64,000 nucleotides of DNA from Corynebacterium senegalense (GCF_900411315.1 NZ_LS990887.1:1740647-1804646), one strand, 5' to 3'. Shown: positions 25,616 to 33,826, counted from the first letter of the stretch. Translations and numbers: made by a program. Notes: generated by a model from the letters alone, not told the origin.

Positions 25616-26301
25616 ACGATCACCGTCTTCCCGCGGACGGTGACCACGTCGACGGCGGAGCCGTAGAGCTCGCTGAGCACGGAGGAACGCAACACCTCGT
25701 CAACGCTACCAAGCACGTGCCCGCGCGGGCCGATGTAGAGGATGCGGTCGACGACGTCGATCACCGGGTCGATCGAGTGGGTGACCATGAGCACGGCCGC
25801 CCCCGAGCGTGCGAAGCGCTCCACGGTCTCGCGCTGGTGGGAGACGTCCAGCGAGAGGAAGGGCTCGTCGGCGAGGAGGATCTCGGGATCGTTCGCCATC
25901 GCCTGCGCCTGCCTCACCAGCTGCTGCTGCCCGCCGGAGAGGGTGCCCACGCGGCGGTCAGCGAGGTGGCCGGCACCAACGGATTCGAGCAGCTTATCGA
26001 CGTCCGCCCGCCGCCCCCGCCGACCCGTGAGCACCCCGTGGCCCAGCGAGAGGGAGACGAGGTCGCGTGCCCGCATGGGCAGGTCGCGGGGGAACATGCG
26101 CTGCTGCGGGATGTAGCCGAGGCGCCCCTGGATCTCCGCGCGCCCGCGCTCCGGGCGGCGGATGCCCGCCAGGCAGTTCAAAAGGGTGGACTTGCCGGAG
26201 CCGTTCGGCCCGAGGATGGCCACCATTTCGCCGGAGGCCAGCTCGAGGTTGACGTTGCTCCAGAGCGGCTCGACGGTTGCGTCGCTAAGCCGCGCTATCA
26301 C
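25612..26301 (-). CDS. Metal ABC transporter ATP-binding protein (ZnuC/MntA type)
   Basis: The 229-residue product has Walker A GPNGSGKST, Q-loop YIPQQR, signature LSGGQQQLV, Walker B ILLADEPF and switch His THSID. GTG 26301 is set by the GTGA overlap with the TGA of the binding-protein gene; the frame is open far upstream, but that part is antisense of other reading frames. It powers import of zinc or manganese with its neighbours. Confidence 0.94.
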   Translation of the reverse strand: MIARLSDATVEPLWSNVNLELASGEMVAILGPNGSGKSTLLNCLAGIRRPERGRAEIQGRLGYIPQQRMFPRDLPMRARDLVSLSLGHGVLTGRRGRRADVDKLLESVGAGHLADRRVGTLSGGQQQLVRQAQAMANDPEILLADEPFLSLDVSHQRETVERFARSGAAVLMVTHSIDPVIDVVDRILYIGPRGHVLGSVDEVLRSSVLSELYGSAVDVVTVRGKTVIV

Positions 26302-27173
26302 TGAAGGGCCTGGCCGATCTCCCCGACGACGCGGGCGAAGTAGTCGAGGAAGTTCTCGCCGTTCGGCGGGGTCTCGTAGATCTCGACTACCGGGATGTTG
26401 TTCGCCTTGGCCTCGTCGACGATGCGCTGCGCGGAGGCGTTGGGGCTCTGCGGGTTGGAGATGAGCAGGTCGATCTCGCCGGCGCGCAGCGCGTCGATGA
26501 ACTCGGCGACGGCGGCGGTGGAGGGCTCCGTCTCGCTCAGGGTGGCGTCGCGGTAGGCGTCGGGGGTGACCAGCTCGAGCGGGGACTCCTCGATCAGCGC
26601 GTCGGCGATCGGGTGGACCTGGGCCACGCGCGCGGTGGGCAGCTTTGTCAGAGACTCGGAGATCTGGGACATGGAGGCGTCGAGGGCGTCCGTGTTGGAG
26701 TCCCCGCCGGCGGACTCGGCCATCTTGCGGCCCACCTCGCTGACGGTGGCGGGGGAGTACCAGACGTGCTCGTTGCCCTCGTGGGCGTGGCCGGCGCCCT
26801 CGGCCAGCGGCAGGGCGGAGATGGTCTTGGAGTGGTCCGCGGTGGAGTAGAGGGCGGCGTCGTAGGCTCCGCCGTTGGCTACGACGAGGTCGGCGGAGTT
26901 GATCTTGGCGTGGTCGGCCGCGGTGGGCTCGTAGTCGTGGGGGTCGGTGGAGGCGTTGGAGATGACGGCCTCGACCTCGCGGTTCAGCACGGAGCTGGCC
27001 ACGTCCGCCCACACCTGCGTGGTGGCGACGGTCTCGGGCGCGCCCTCGGCGGGCGCGGTGGAGGAGGCGGAGGAGCTGTCGGTGGCCCCGGGAGAGCAGG
27101 CGGCGAGTCCGAGGGCGGTGACGGTCGCGGTGAGAGCGCCCGCGGCGGCGCGCAGGGAAGTGAATCTAGGCAT
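26298..27173 (-). CDS. Metal-binding lipoprotein of the ABC importer (ZnuA/TroA family)
   Basis: The 291-residue product has a lipoprotein signal peptide (lipobox LGLAAC). Ligand-type residues of cluster A-I proteins are seen in STDPHDYEP and EHVWYSPATV, plus a short His/acid loop (GAGHAHEGNEH) of the kind found in zinc binders. ATG 27173 is chosen over the longer frame; a -10 (TTGGAT, fwd 27181-27186) lies seven bases upstream and its -35 is inside a dyad. It is the first gene of a three-gene operon joined by GTGA overlaps. Zinc is favoured, manganese not excluded. Confidence 0.92.
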   Translation of the reverse strand: MPRFTSLRAAAGALTATVTALGLAACSPGATDSSSASSTAPAEGAPETVATTQVWADVASSVLNREVEAVISNASTDPHDYEPTAADHAKINSADLVVANGGAYDAALYSTADHSKTISALPLAEGAGHAHEGNEHVWYSPATVSEVGRKMAESAGGDSNTDALDASMSQISESLTKLPTARVAQVHPIADALIEESPLELVTPDAYRDATLSETEPSTAAVAEFIDALRAGEIDLLISNPQSPNASAQRIVDEAKANNIPVVEIYETPPNGENFLDYFARVVGEIGQALQ

Positions 27174-27192
27174 GCTCTCTATCCAAGCACTG

Positions 27193-27209
27193 TTGAAAAC
27201 ATGTTTCAA
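27193..27209. promoter_or_regulatory. Dyad operator candidate before the metal importer
   Basis: TTGAAAACATGTTTCAA is an inverted repeat (TTGAAA / TTTCAA) overlapping the presumed -35 of the minus-strand importer operon. The shape recalls Zur-type AT-rich TGAAA...TTTCA sites; the divergent LacI gene starts 59 bases away, so it could instead be an IpsA site. Confidence 0.5.
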
Positions 27210-27267
27210 TAATTGGTGCGCACGGTGCGCTGCGCCCGCCTTCGGCGCCGGGCAATACGATGGAGCC

Positions 27268-28341
27268 ATGCCCCGCCCCGCTCCCAGGGCAACCCTGGCC
27301 TCCATCGCCGCCGAGCTCGGCGTCTCCCGCACCACGGTCTCCAACGCGTACAACCGCCCGGACCAGCTCTCGCCCGAGCTGCGTCAGCTCATCCTCGCCA
27401 CGGCGCGCGAGCGCGGTTACGCGGGCCCCAACCCGACGGCCCGCTCGCTGCGCACGAGCCGCGCCGGGGCGGTCGGGGTGATCCTCACGGAGCGGCTCTC
27501 CTACGCCTTCGAGGACCAGGCCTCCGTGGATTTTCTGGCGGGCCTGGCCACCGGCAACGACGTCTCGCTCACCCTCTTGCCCGTGGGGCCGGGGGAGGGC
27601 TCGGGCGCGAACGCCGGGCTGGCCACCGGGGCGATCGTGGACGGCTTCGTGGTCTACTCGGTCCCGGCGGGCGACCCGCACCTGCGCGCGGCCCGCCAGC
27701 GCGGGTTGCCGGTGGTGGTGTGCGACCAGCCCGCCACGCTGCGCGGGGTGCCCTACGTGGGTATCGACGATTTCGCCGCGATCCAGCCCGCGGCGCGGGC
27801 GCTTGTCGACGCCGGCCACCGCCGCATCGGCATCCTCACCAAGCGCCTCTTCAGCGCCCCCCGCGACGGCGCCGTCACGCCCGGCGAGGTGGAGGCCTCG
27901 GACATGCACGTGCAGCGCAACCGCGTGCGCGGGGCGCTGGAGGTGTTCCGCGACGCGGGCGTGGGCGAGGCGCCCATCGTCAACCGCCACTTCAACGATC
28001 TGGCGTCCGCGGCGGACGGGGCGCGGGAGCTGCTGGGCACCCACCCCGACCTGACGGCGGTGCTGTGCACGACGGACTCGATGGCCCTCGGCGTGCTCGA
28101 CGCGTTCGGCCCCCTCGTCCCCGCGGAGCTGTCCGTGACGGGTTTCGACGGCATCGCCGCCGCCCGCTACCTGGGTCTGACCACCGTCAACCAGCCGAAC
28201 ACCGAGAAGGGCCGCGAGGTGGGGCGGGTGCTGGGCTCGCTTATCGACGCCACCCCCGCCGCCCCGCGCACGATCCTGCCCACGGAGTTCATCGCCGGGC
28301 GGACGGTCTCCGCTCCGCGCGCGCGGCCGCTAGATCTGTGA
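27268..28341 (+). CDS. ipsA: LacI-family transcriptional regulator, IpsA-like
   Basis: The 357-residue product has an N-terminal LacI helix-turn-helix (LASIAAELGVSRTTVSNAYN) followed by a periplasmic-binding-protein-like sensor (VGVILTERLSYAF, DGFVVYSVPAGD, VLCTTDSMALGVLDAFG, LSVTGFDGIAAARYLGL). ATG 27268 follows TACGAT (27256-27261) by six bases, a leaderless start. Position between otsB and the metal ABC genes matches IpsA of C. glutamicum (cg2910, from memory), which activates inositol phosphate synthase for inositol-derived lipids. The last 53 bases overlap the convergent otsB. Confidence 0.85.
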   Translation: MPRPAPRATLASIAAELGVSRTTVSNAYNRPDQLSPELRQLILATARERGYAGPNPTARSLRTSRAGAVGVILTERLSYAFEDQASVDFLAGLATGNDVSLTLLPVGPGEGSGANAGLATGAIVDGFVVYSVPAGDPHLRAARQRGLPVVVCDQPATLRGVPYVGIDDFAAIQPAARALVDAGHRRIGILTKRLFSAPRDGAVTPGEVEASDMHVQRNRVRGALEVFRDAGVGEAPIVNRHFNDLASAADGARELLGTHPDLTAVLCTTDSMALGVLDAFGPLVPAELSVTGFDGIAAARYLGLTTVNQPNTEKGREVGRVLGSLIDATPAAPRTILPTEFIAGRTVSAPRARPLDL

Positions 28342-29053
28342 GGAAGCCCGCCATGGCGTCGACGGTGGGCAGGCGCAGCCCGGCGGCGGAGGGCTTTGCG
28401 CCGACCTTGATGCCCACATCTTCCGGGCCGAGCTGGGCGATCGCGTCCTCGTCGGTGGTGTCGTCGCCGGCGAAGAGGGTCGCCGCGAAGGCCGTCTTGT
28501 GGCCGGCCAGCCACGTCCCCTTGTTCACGTCGAGGGCGGAGAACTCGAGCACGTTGCGGCCCTCGGTGACGGGGCGGCCCTCCGGGTCGACGAGGCGTGC
28601 CCGCTCGAGCAGGGCGGCGGCGCGCTGCGGGTCCTCGTCGGCGAGCGCCGCGACGTGCATGACGCGCTGGTAGGGCTTGATCTCCACGAAGGCGGGGGGC
28701 GCCGTCGCGGCGATGCCCTCGAGTTCGGCCTGGATGCGCGCCAGGTAGGCCTCGTCGGCGCTGCTCAGCGCGGGTCCGCCCTGGGTCGGCTCGGCACCGT
28801 GGGAGCCGACGAGCACGACCGGGTCGCCGAGGGGGAGCACGCCGCGCAGGCCCTCGAGGTGGCGGCCGCTGAGCACGGCCACCTCGGTGGCCGGGAGCGC
28901 TGAGAGCTCCTCGATGGCCGCCAGGGCGGCGGGGTTGGCGCGGGCGGCGGCGGGGTCGCTGACGATCTCGGAGATCGTGCCGTCGAAGTCGAGGCAGACC
29001 AGGAGGCTGTCGGCCGCGGCGAGGCGGGCGAGGGCGTCGTCAAGCGAGGTCAC
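28289..29053 (-). CDS. otsB: Trehalose-6-phosphate phosphatase
   Basis: The 254-residue HAD phosphatase shows motif I LDFDGTISEI, motif II VLSGR, a lysine in IKPYQRVMH-like context and motif IV GDDTTDEDAI. It removes phosphate from trehalose-6-phosphate, the product of OtsA. GTG 29053 is fixed by the GTGA overlap with the TGA of the preceding lipoprotein gene. Trehalose is the carrier for mycolic acids in corynebacterial envelopes. The 3' end overlaps ipsA on the other strand. Confidence 0.93.
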   Translation of the reverse strand: MTSLDDALARLAAADSLLVCLDFDGTISEIVSDPAAARANPAALAAIEELSALPATEVAVLSGRHLEGLRGVLPLGDPVVLVGSHGAEPTQGGPALSSADEAYLARIQAELEGIAATAPPAFVEIKPYQRVMHVAALADEDPQRAAALLERARLVDPEGRPVTEGRNVLEFSALDVNKGTWLAGHKTAFAATLFAGDDTTDEDAIAQLGPEDVGIKVGAKPSAAGLRLPTVDAMAGFLTDLAAARAERRPSARR

Positions 29054-29511
29054 AGGGACATCACCCGGATCGACGGCGGCTCGACGCCGGCGTCCGTCTT
29101 CGTCAGCACCGCTTCGCCCTCGCCGAGGCGGCGCACCTCGAAGCCGGCGCCCGGGGTGAGCAGGCCAACGAGCCTGTCGTGGACGTAGCGCGAACCCCCG
29201 TCGCACTCGCCGATGTCGCTGATCTCGACGTCGGCGAGGCGCAGCACCTCGCCCTCCGTGGTCGTGGTGGCCTTCACCGCCGCGCACCCGGTCTGGCCGG
29301 TCATCGAGCGGTCGCCGAAGGCCAGCGACGCCTTGCCCGCCGCGTCGGCGGGCAGCTCCCCGGGGGTGGCCGGGTCGGTGTAGAGGGCGACGATCTGCCA
29401 CGTCGGGCCCGTCAGCCCCGTCTCGTCCTGCGGCGCCGCGCCGCCGGAGCACCCGGCGCACACCGCGCCCAGGGCGGTGGCGGCGAACCCGGCCGCGAGG
29501 CGCGCGCTCAC
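29050..29511 (-). CDS. Lipoprotein with META-like domain in the trehalose operon
   Basis: The 153-residue product has a short lipoprotein signal peptide (GAVCAGC lipobox). The mature part GPTWQIVALY...SLAFGDRSMTGQTGCAAVKA resembles META/HslJ-type domains, where a Trp-containing first strand and a G-x-x-GC turn recur. GTG 29511 overlaps the otsA stop (GTGA). A hypothetical gene is present at this position in C. glutamicum (from memory), so the link with trehalose synthesis is conserved though unexplained. Confidence 0.75.
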   Translation of the reverse strand: MSARLAAGFAATALGAVCAGCSGGAAPQDETGLTGPTWQIVALYTDPATPGELPADAAGKASLAFGDRSMTGQTGCAAVKATTTTEGEVLRLADVEISDIGECDGGSRYVHDRLVGLLTPGAGFEVRRLGEGEAVLTKTDAGVEPPSIRVMSL

Positions 29512-30812
29512 AGCGCCTCCAGGAAAGACTTCGCCCAGCGGTCCACGTCGTGGTCCTGCAGCCAGGCGTGCATCGCCCGCATGCGCTGCTCCCGGTCCTC
29601 CGGGTCGGCCTCGACGGCGGCGAGGATCGCCTCCTCCACGGAGGGGAGGTCGAAGGGGTTGCACAGGTACGCGCGGTCGAGCTCCACCGCCGCACCGGCG
29701 AACTCGGAGAGCACCAGCGCCCCGTCGCCCTCGGGGTGGCAGGAGACGTACTCCTTGGCCACCAGGTTCATCCCGTCCTTGTATGGGGTGACGAGCATGA
29801 CGTCGGCCGCGGCGTAGAACACGCCGAGCATCTCCTTCGGGACGGGCCGGTGGATGTAGTGCACCACGGGGCGGCCCACGCGGCCGTACTGGCCGTTGAT
29901 CCGGCCGACGGCCTCCTCCACCTCGCGGCGCGTCTGCCGGTAGTGGTCGATCCTCTCGCGCGAGGGGGTGGCCAGCTGGACGAAGGTGACGTCGTCAAGC
30001 TTGCCCTGCTCGAGCAGGGACTCGAGGGCGAGGAGCCGCTGGAGGATCCCCTTGGTGTAGTCGAGCCGGTCGACGCCGAGCAGCAGCGTTGCGGGGTTGC
30101 CCAGGCTCGCCCGCAGCTTCTCGACGTCCCCCTCGCCGCCCCGGACCACGGAGGACGGGTCGATGGAGATGGGGAACGTGCCGGTGCGCGGGCCGTCCTC
30201 GCCGACGAGCGCGCGGAAGTTTTCCTCATCCTCCGCGCGCTGGAAGCCGATCAGGTCGCAACCCTCGAGACCCGCGGTGACCTCCTCGCGCCACGGCAGC
30301 TGGCGGAAAATGTCGGGGGCGGGGAAGGGGATGTGGAGGAAGAACCCGATGGTCAGGTCGGGGCGCATCTCGCGCAGCAGGCCGGGCACGAGCTGGAGCT
30401 GGTAGTCCTGCACCCACACGACGGCGCCTTCCTCCGCGGCCGCGGCGGCGGCCTCGGCGAAGCGGCGGTTGACGTCGCGGTAGGACTCCCACCACTCGGT
30501 CTCGTAGCGCGGCGGGACGATCAGGTCGTGGTAGAGCGGCCAGAGCGAGGAGTTGGAAAATCCCTCGTAGAAGTTCTCGAAGTCGTTCTGGTCGAGGCGG
30601 ACCGGGCGCAGCTGGATCCCGTCGAACTCGAAGGGCTCCACTTCGGTGTCGGCCTCGCCAGGCCAGCCCACCCAGCAACCGCTGTGGGCGCGCAGCACCG
30701 GCGCGAGCGCCGCCACGAGCCCCCCGGGGGAGGCCTCCCACCCCGATCCGTCCGCGGCGCGGTCCACGGGGAGGCGGTTGGCAACGACGACGAAGCGGTT
30801 GGCGCCCGACAT
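29508..30812 (-). CDS. otsA: Alpha,alpha-trehalose-phosphate synthase
   Basis: The 434-residue GT20 enzyme joins glucose from UDP- or GDP-glucose to glucose-6-phosphate. Motifs: NRLPVDR near the N-terminus, WVQDYQLQLVP, FFLHIPFP, GVDRLDYTKG, and the C-terminal TPYKDGMNLVAKEY. It is somewhat shorter than many OtsA proteins. The ribosome binding site (TAGGAG) overlaps the stop codon of the upstream Lys-rich gene, tying the two together. Followed by the META-like lipoprotein and otsB. Confidence 0.95.
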   Translation of the reverse strand: MSGANRFVVVANRLPVDRAADGSGWEASPGGLVAALAPVLRAHSGCWVGWPGEADTEVEPFEFDGIQLRPVRLDQNDFENFYEGFSNSSLWPLYHDLIVPPRYETEWWESYRDVNRRFAEAAAAAAEEGAVVWVQDYQLQLVPGLLREMRPDLTIGFFLHIPFPAPDIFRQLPWREEVTAGLEGCDLIGFQRAEDEENFRALVGEDGPRTGTFPISIDPSSVVRGGEGDVEKLRASLGNPATLLLGVDRLDYTKGILQRLLALESLLEQGKLDDVTFVQLATPSRERIDHYRQTRREVEEAVGRINGQYGRVGRPVVHYIHRPVPKEMLGVFYAAADVMLVTPYKDGMNLVAKEYVSCHPEGDGALVLSEFAGAAVELDRAYLCNPFDLPSVEEAILAAVEADPEDREQRMRAMHAWLQDHDVDRWAKSFLEAL

Positions 30813-30823
30813 AAGTGCAGCTC

Positions 30824-31195
30824 CTAGGACTGGCCGGCCGAGGTTGACTTCGTGGCCGTCTTCTTCGCGGCCTTCTTCGTCGTCTTCTTGGTGGCCTTCT
30901 TCGCGGCCTTCTTGGTCGCCTTCTTCTTGGTGGCCTTCTTCGTCGTCGCCTTCTTCTTGGTGGCCTTCTTGGCGGTGCCGGCGGAGGCCGCGGCAGCGGC
31001 GGCCTCCTGCTCCTCGGCGAACTTCTTGTAAACGAAGCCCCGCGGCTCCACACCGAGCATGGACATCAGGGTGACGCCGTCGAAGAAGTCCTCCGCGTAG
31101 GTGGCCACGATCCGCCGAGCGCCAGAGGCAGTCTGCTCCTCAACCGCGTGGAGGGCTTCGGGGGAGGGGCGAGAATCGGTGATCTTGGGTGGCAC
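30824..31195 (-). CDS. Small protein with Lys-rich histone-like tail
   Basis: The 123-residue product has a globular N-terminal part (about 1-60, including ALHAVEEQTASGARRIVATY and FFDGVTLMSMLGVEP) and a tail of alternating KKAT/TKK units, like histone H1 or mycobacterial HupB tails. GTG 31195 is chosen for GAAGGAG eight bases upstream; an in-frame GTG at 31234 would add 13 residues and could be used if the mRNA starts near the TAGGAT at fwd 31245-31250. It is the first gene of the otsA-otsB operon. Function unknown; nucleic-acid or polyanion binding is inferred from the tail. Confidence 0.8.
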   Translation of the reverse strand: MPPKITDSRPSPEALHAVEEQTASGARRIVATYAEDFFDGVTLMSMLGVEPRGFVYKKFAEEQEAAAAAASAGTAKKATKKKATTKKATKKKATKKAAKKATKKTTKKAAKKTATKSTSAGQS

Positions 31196-31279
31196 TGAAG
31201 CGTCTCCTTCTGCAAGCACGGGTAGGCCTATCACTGGCCTTTCAATCCTACGCCAAACGTACAGGCCCCGCCCCCGCCG

Positions 31280-32767
31280 CTAGGCAGTGGGCTTGCGCCG
31301 CCGCCGCCCGCGGGCCGCCTGCTCCGCGCGGCGAATCTGCTGGAAGGTGACGCGCCCTGCGCGCCGGAAGGCGCCGTAGGGGTTGAAGATCTGCGGGCGG
31401 CGGATCCGGCGCGCCAGCCACTCGCCCAGGACCACGCCGCTGGCCAGGGCGACGCAGGTGCCCACGGCCAGGGACAGGTTGGTCAGGCCCACCACCATCT
31501 GCTCGTTGAGCATCGCGTACATGCCGCGGTAGATGCCCGAGCCGGGGAGGAAGGGCGTCACGCCCGCCACGGCGGTGATGACGGGGTTGATCAGGAAACG
31601 GCGCGAAATCAGGCCGCCGAGCAGGCCCACGATGAAGGCGCAGGCGAAGGTGGCCAGCAGGCGCCCCGCGCCGAGCGGGAGGAGGAAGACGTAGTAGATC
31701 ACCGAGCCGGCGAAGCCCGTCGCCGCCGACACCACGATCGCGGGGCGCTCCGCGAAGCACGTCACGGCGAACGCCGCGGCCGCGACGGTGCTGCCGGCGA
31801 TGCGGACCAGGGCCGAGCTGAACGACGGCGTGCCCAGCATCGTCTCCAGCGGGGGCAGGCCGACGCCCAGCAGGTCGGACACGGTGATGCCCATCGCCAC
31901 CCCGGCCACGATGCCCCCGGTGAACAGCATCGTCTGGAAGAACCGGGCGGAGGCGGTCACCGGGGAGCCGGTGATGCCGTCGAGAAGCGACTGCACCAGC
32001 GTGAGGCCCGCGAGCAGGACCACCAGGCCCGTGGAGATGACCTGGCTGGGCACGATCGTGTAGTCGAGCGCCGCGGTGAAGCGGTAGAAGATCACGGCGG
32101 GCACGGTGGCGAGGAGCCCGCCGATCGCGCAGTGGAAGAAGTAGGGCAGGTCGTTGCGCGAGAGGATCTTGCTCATCACCATGATGAGGAAGGCCGTCAG
32201 CCCGCCGATGAACGCCATGAAGAGGTCCCCGCCGAGGAGGATGCCCACGGCCGCGCCCATGACGGCCCAGCCGCCGAGGAAGCGCAGGTTGCGGTGCGGG
32301 ATGTACTCGCGCTCGATGTCGTCGAGGATCTTCTCCGCCATCTCCGGCGGCGTCGCGCCCGAGCGGATCGAGCGGATCAGCCGGTCCGCCTCCTGCAGCT
32401 TGTGGTAGTTGTACGAGAAGTCGTCCACCACGCGGAACACGCTCACCGGCTGACGGCGCTCCACCCCGATGATCGTGTGGATGGTCATCGTGTTCACCGT
32501 GATGTCCACGTGGCAGTAGTGCAGCCCGTAGGAGGAGGTGACCGTGTGGATGTGGGCCTTGACGTCCGAGCTCGTCGTCCCGTTGGTGATGAGGATCGAG
32601 CCGATCCGCGCGGCGATGTGCATGACCGCGGCGACCTGGGCGGGATCGGTCAGGTCGATGGGCGCGAGGACCGACGGCGGCGGCGAGGTGCGCGCCTCGT
32701 CAATGGTCGCGACGTTGCGCGAACTCTGGCGGAACACGTCCCGGACCCTGCCCAACCCTGCACTCAT
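31280..32767 (-). CDS. thrE: Threonine/serine exporter ThrE
   Basis: The 495-residue inner-membrane carrier exports L-threonine and L-serine by proton-motive force. The cytoplasmic N-terminal domain (VMHIAARIGSILITNGTTSSDV) precedes about ten helices; both ThrE halves are fused as in C. glutamicum. The C-terminus is very basic. The start is uncertain: ATG 32767 is used, but in-frame GTG 32779 is close to the TATAGG -10 (fwd 32791-32796). Transcribed divergently from tRNA-Thr. Confidence 0.93.
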   Translation of the reverse strand: MSAGLGRVRDVFRQSSRNVATIDEARTSPPPSVLAPIDLTDPAQVAAVMHIAARIGSILITNGTTSSDVKAHIHTVTSSYGLHYCHVDITVNTMTIHTIIGVERRQPVSVFRVVDDFSYNYHKLQEADRLIRSIRSGATPPEMAEKILDDIEREYIPHRNLRFLGGWAVMGAAVGILLGGDLFMAFIGGLTAFLIMVMSKILSRNDLPYFFHCAIGGLLATVPAVIFYRFTAALDYTIVPSQVISTGLVVLLAGLTLVQSLLDGITGSPVTASARFFQTMLFTGGIVAGVAMGITVSDLLGVGLPPLETMLGTPSFSSALVRIAGSTVAAAAFAVTCFAERPAIVVSAATGFAGSVIYYVFLLPLGAGRLLATFACAFIVGLLGGLISRRFLINPVITAVAGVTPFLPGSGIYRGMYAMLNEQMVVGLTNLSLAVGTCVALASGVVLGEWLARRIRRPQIFNPYGAFRRAGRVTFQQIRRAEQAARGRRRRKPTA

Positions 32768-32847
32768 CCCTGCTGCCACACCGCAAACCCTATAGGCTGG
32801 TTCCGGTTCACGCGCCGAGGGGGTCGCCGTGTACACTTCTGCTCACT

Positions 32848-32923
32848 GCTGGAGTGGCGCAATCGGTAGCGCAACGCACTTGTAATGCGTAGGTTGCGAG
32901 TTCAAGTCTCGTCTCCAGCTCCA
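32848..32923 (+). tRNA. tRNA-Thr (anticodon TGT)
   Basis: Acceptor GCTGGAG (32848-32854) pairs with CTCCAGC (32913-32919). The D-arm GCGC...GCGC, anticodon stem ACGCA/TGCGT with loop CTTGTAA (anticodon TGT) and T-arm GCGAG-TTCAAGT-CTCGT are all present. CCA (32921-32923) is encoded and a T-rich run follows. It reads ACA and related threonine codons and lies beside the threonine exporter gene. Confidence 0.97.
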
Positions 32924-33050
32924 CTTTTCTTCCTCCTCTGGTGCCCGTGGCGCCGCGTAAGGCAGCCCCCGGGCGAGCCCCCGCCGAGCCGCGCGGCGAC
33001 GCCCCGCACCTAGCCAACTTCCCCAAAAGAGAAACCTCGAATCCAGTCTC

Positions 33051-33093
33051 CATTCAGTGAATGTTCAGATTTCGCGTGTTTAATTTCATTCAG
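33051..33093. promoter_or_regulatory. Candidate PhoR binding repeats upstream of phoR
   Basis: CATTCAG (33051-33057) and TGTTCAG (33062-33068) are 11 bases apart, and CATTCAG recurs at 33087-33093. On the minus strand the first two read CTGAA at 11-base spacing, the geometry of OmpR-type tandem sites. They flank the probable -10 (TTTAAT, 33079-33084), suggesting autoregulation. Confidence 0.5.
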
Positions 33094-33118
33094 ACACTTT
33101 TGGAAAGGGAGCCCCCAC

Positions 33119-33826
33119 ATGGCAGACAACAACCAGGGCGTGAAGGTCCTCGTCGTCGATGACGAGCCGAACATCGTCGAACTCATCACCGTTTCTCTCA
33201 AGTTCCAGGGATTCGAGGTGGAGAGCGCCGAGTCCGGGCAGGACGGCCTGAAGCTGGCCCGCGAGTTCCGCCCGGACGCCTACATCCTCGATGTCATGAT
33301 GCCGGGCATGGACGGCTTCGAGCTGCTGGGCAAGCTGCGCGGCGAGGGCCTCGACGGCCCGGTGCTGTTCCTCACCGCGAAGGACGCTGTGGAGGACCGG
33401 ATCCACGGCCTGACCATCGGCGCGGATGACTACGTGACCAAACCGTTCTCCCTGGAGGAGGTCATCACCCGCCTGCGGGTGATCCTGCGCCGCGGCAACG
33501 TCACGGACGAGGGTGAGAACGACGCCACCCTGCGCTACGCGGATCTGACCCTCAACGACGACACGCACGAGGTGACCAAGGGCGGCGAGATCATCGACCT
33601 CTCGCCGACCGAGTTCAACCTGCTGCGCTACCTCATGCTCAACGCCGAGGTGGTGCTCTCCAAGGCGAAGATCCTGGACAACGTGTGGCACTACGACTTC
33701 GGCGGGGACGGCAACGTGGTTGAGTCCTACATCTCCTACCTGCGCCGCAAGATCGACACCGGCGACGTCCCGCTGATCCACACCGTGCGCGGCGTGGGCT
33801 ACGTGCTGCGCACACCGCGCCAGTAG
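33119..33826 (+). CDS. phoR: OmpR-family response regulator PhoR (phosphate starvation)
   Basis: The 235-residue product has a receiver domain with acidic pocket VVDDEPN, phospho-acceptor Asp in LDVMMPGMDG and Lys in DDYVTKPFS; the C-terminal winged helix (DLSPTEFNLLRYL ... VESYISYLRRKID) ends in the usual IHTVRGVGYVLR. In C. glutamicum naming PhoR is the regulator and PhoS the kinase. GGAAAGGGAG before ATG 33119 is a good ribosome binding site. Its gene position matches cg2888 (from memory). Mycobacteria call the orthologue PhoP. Confidence 0.9.
   Translation: MADNNQGVKVLVVDDEPNIVELITVSLKFQGFEVESAESGQDGLKLAREFRPDAYILDVMMPGMDGFELLGKLRGEGLDGPVLFLTAKDAVEDRIHGLTIGADDYVTKPFSLEEVITRLRVILRRGNVTDEGENDATLRYADLTLNDDTHEVTKGGEIIDLSPTEFNLLRYLMLNAEVVLSKAKILDNVWHYDFGGDGNVVESYISYLRRKIDTGDVPLIHTVRGVGYVLRTPRQ

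Noticed and set aside
25612-27012. Long N-terminal extension of the metal ABC ATPase frame
   Set aside because: The extension is Arg/Pro-rich antisense-like sequence over the binding-protein gene; GTGA overlap fixes the start at 26301.
30840-30975. DNA repeat or CRISPR-like array in the Lys-rich gene
   Set aside because: The periodic ctt/gcc pattern is explained by codons for KKAT units; there are no spacers of constant length.
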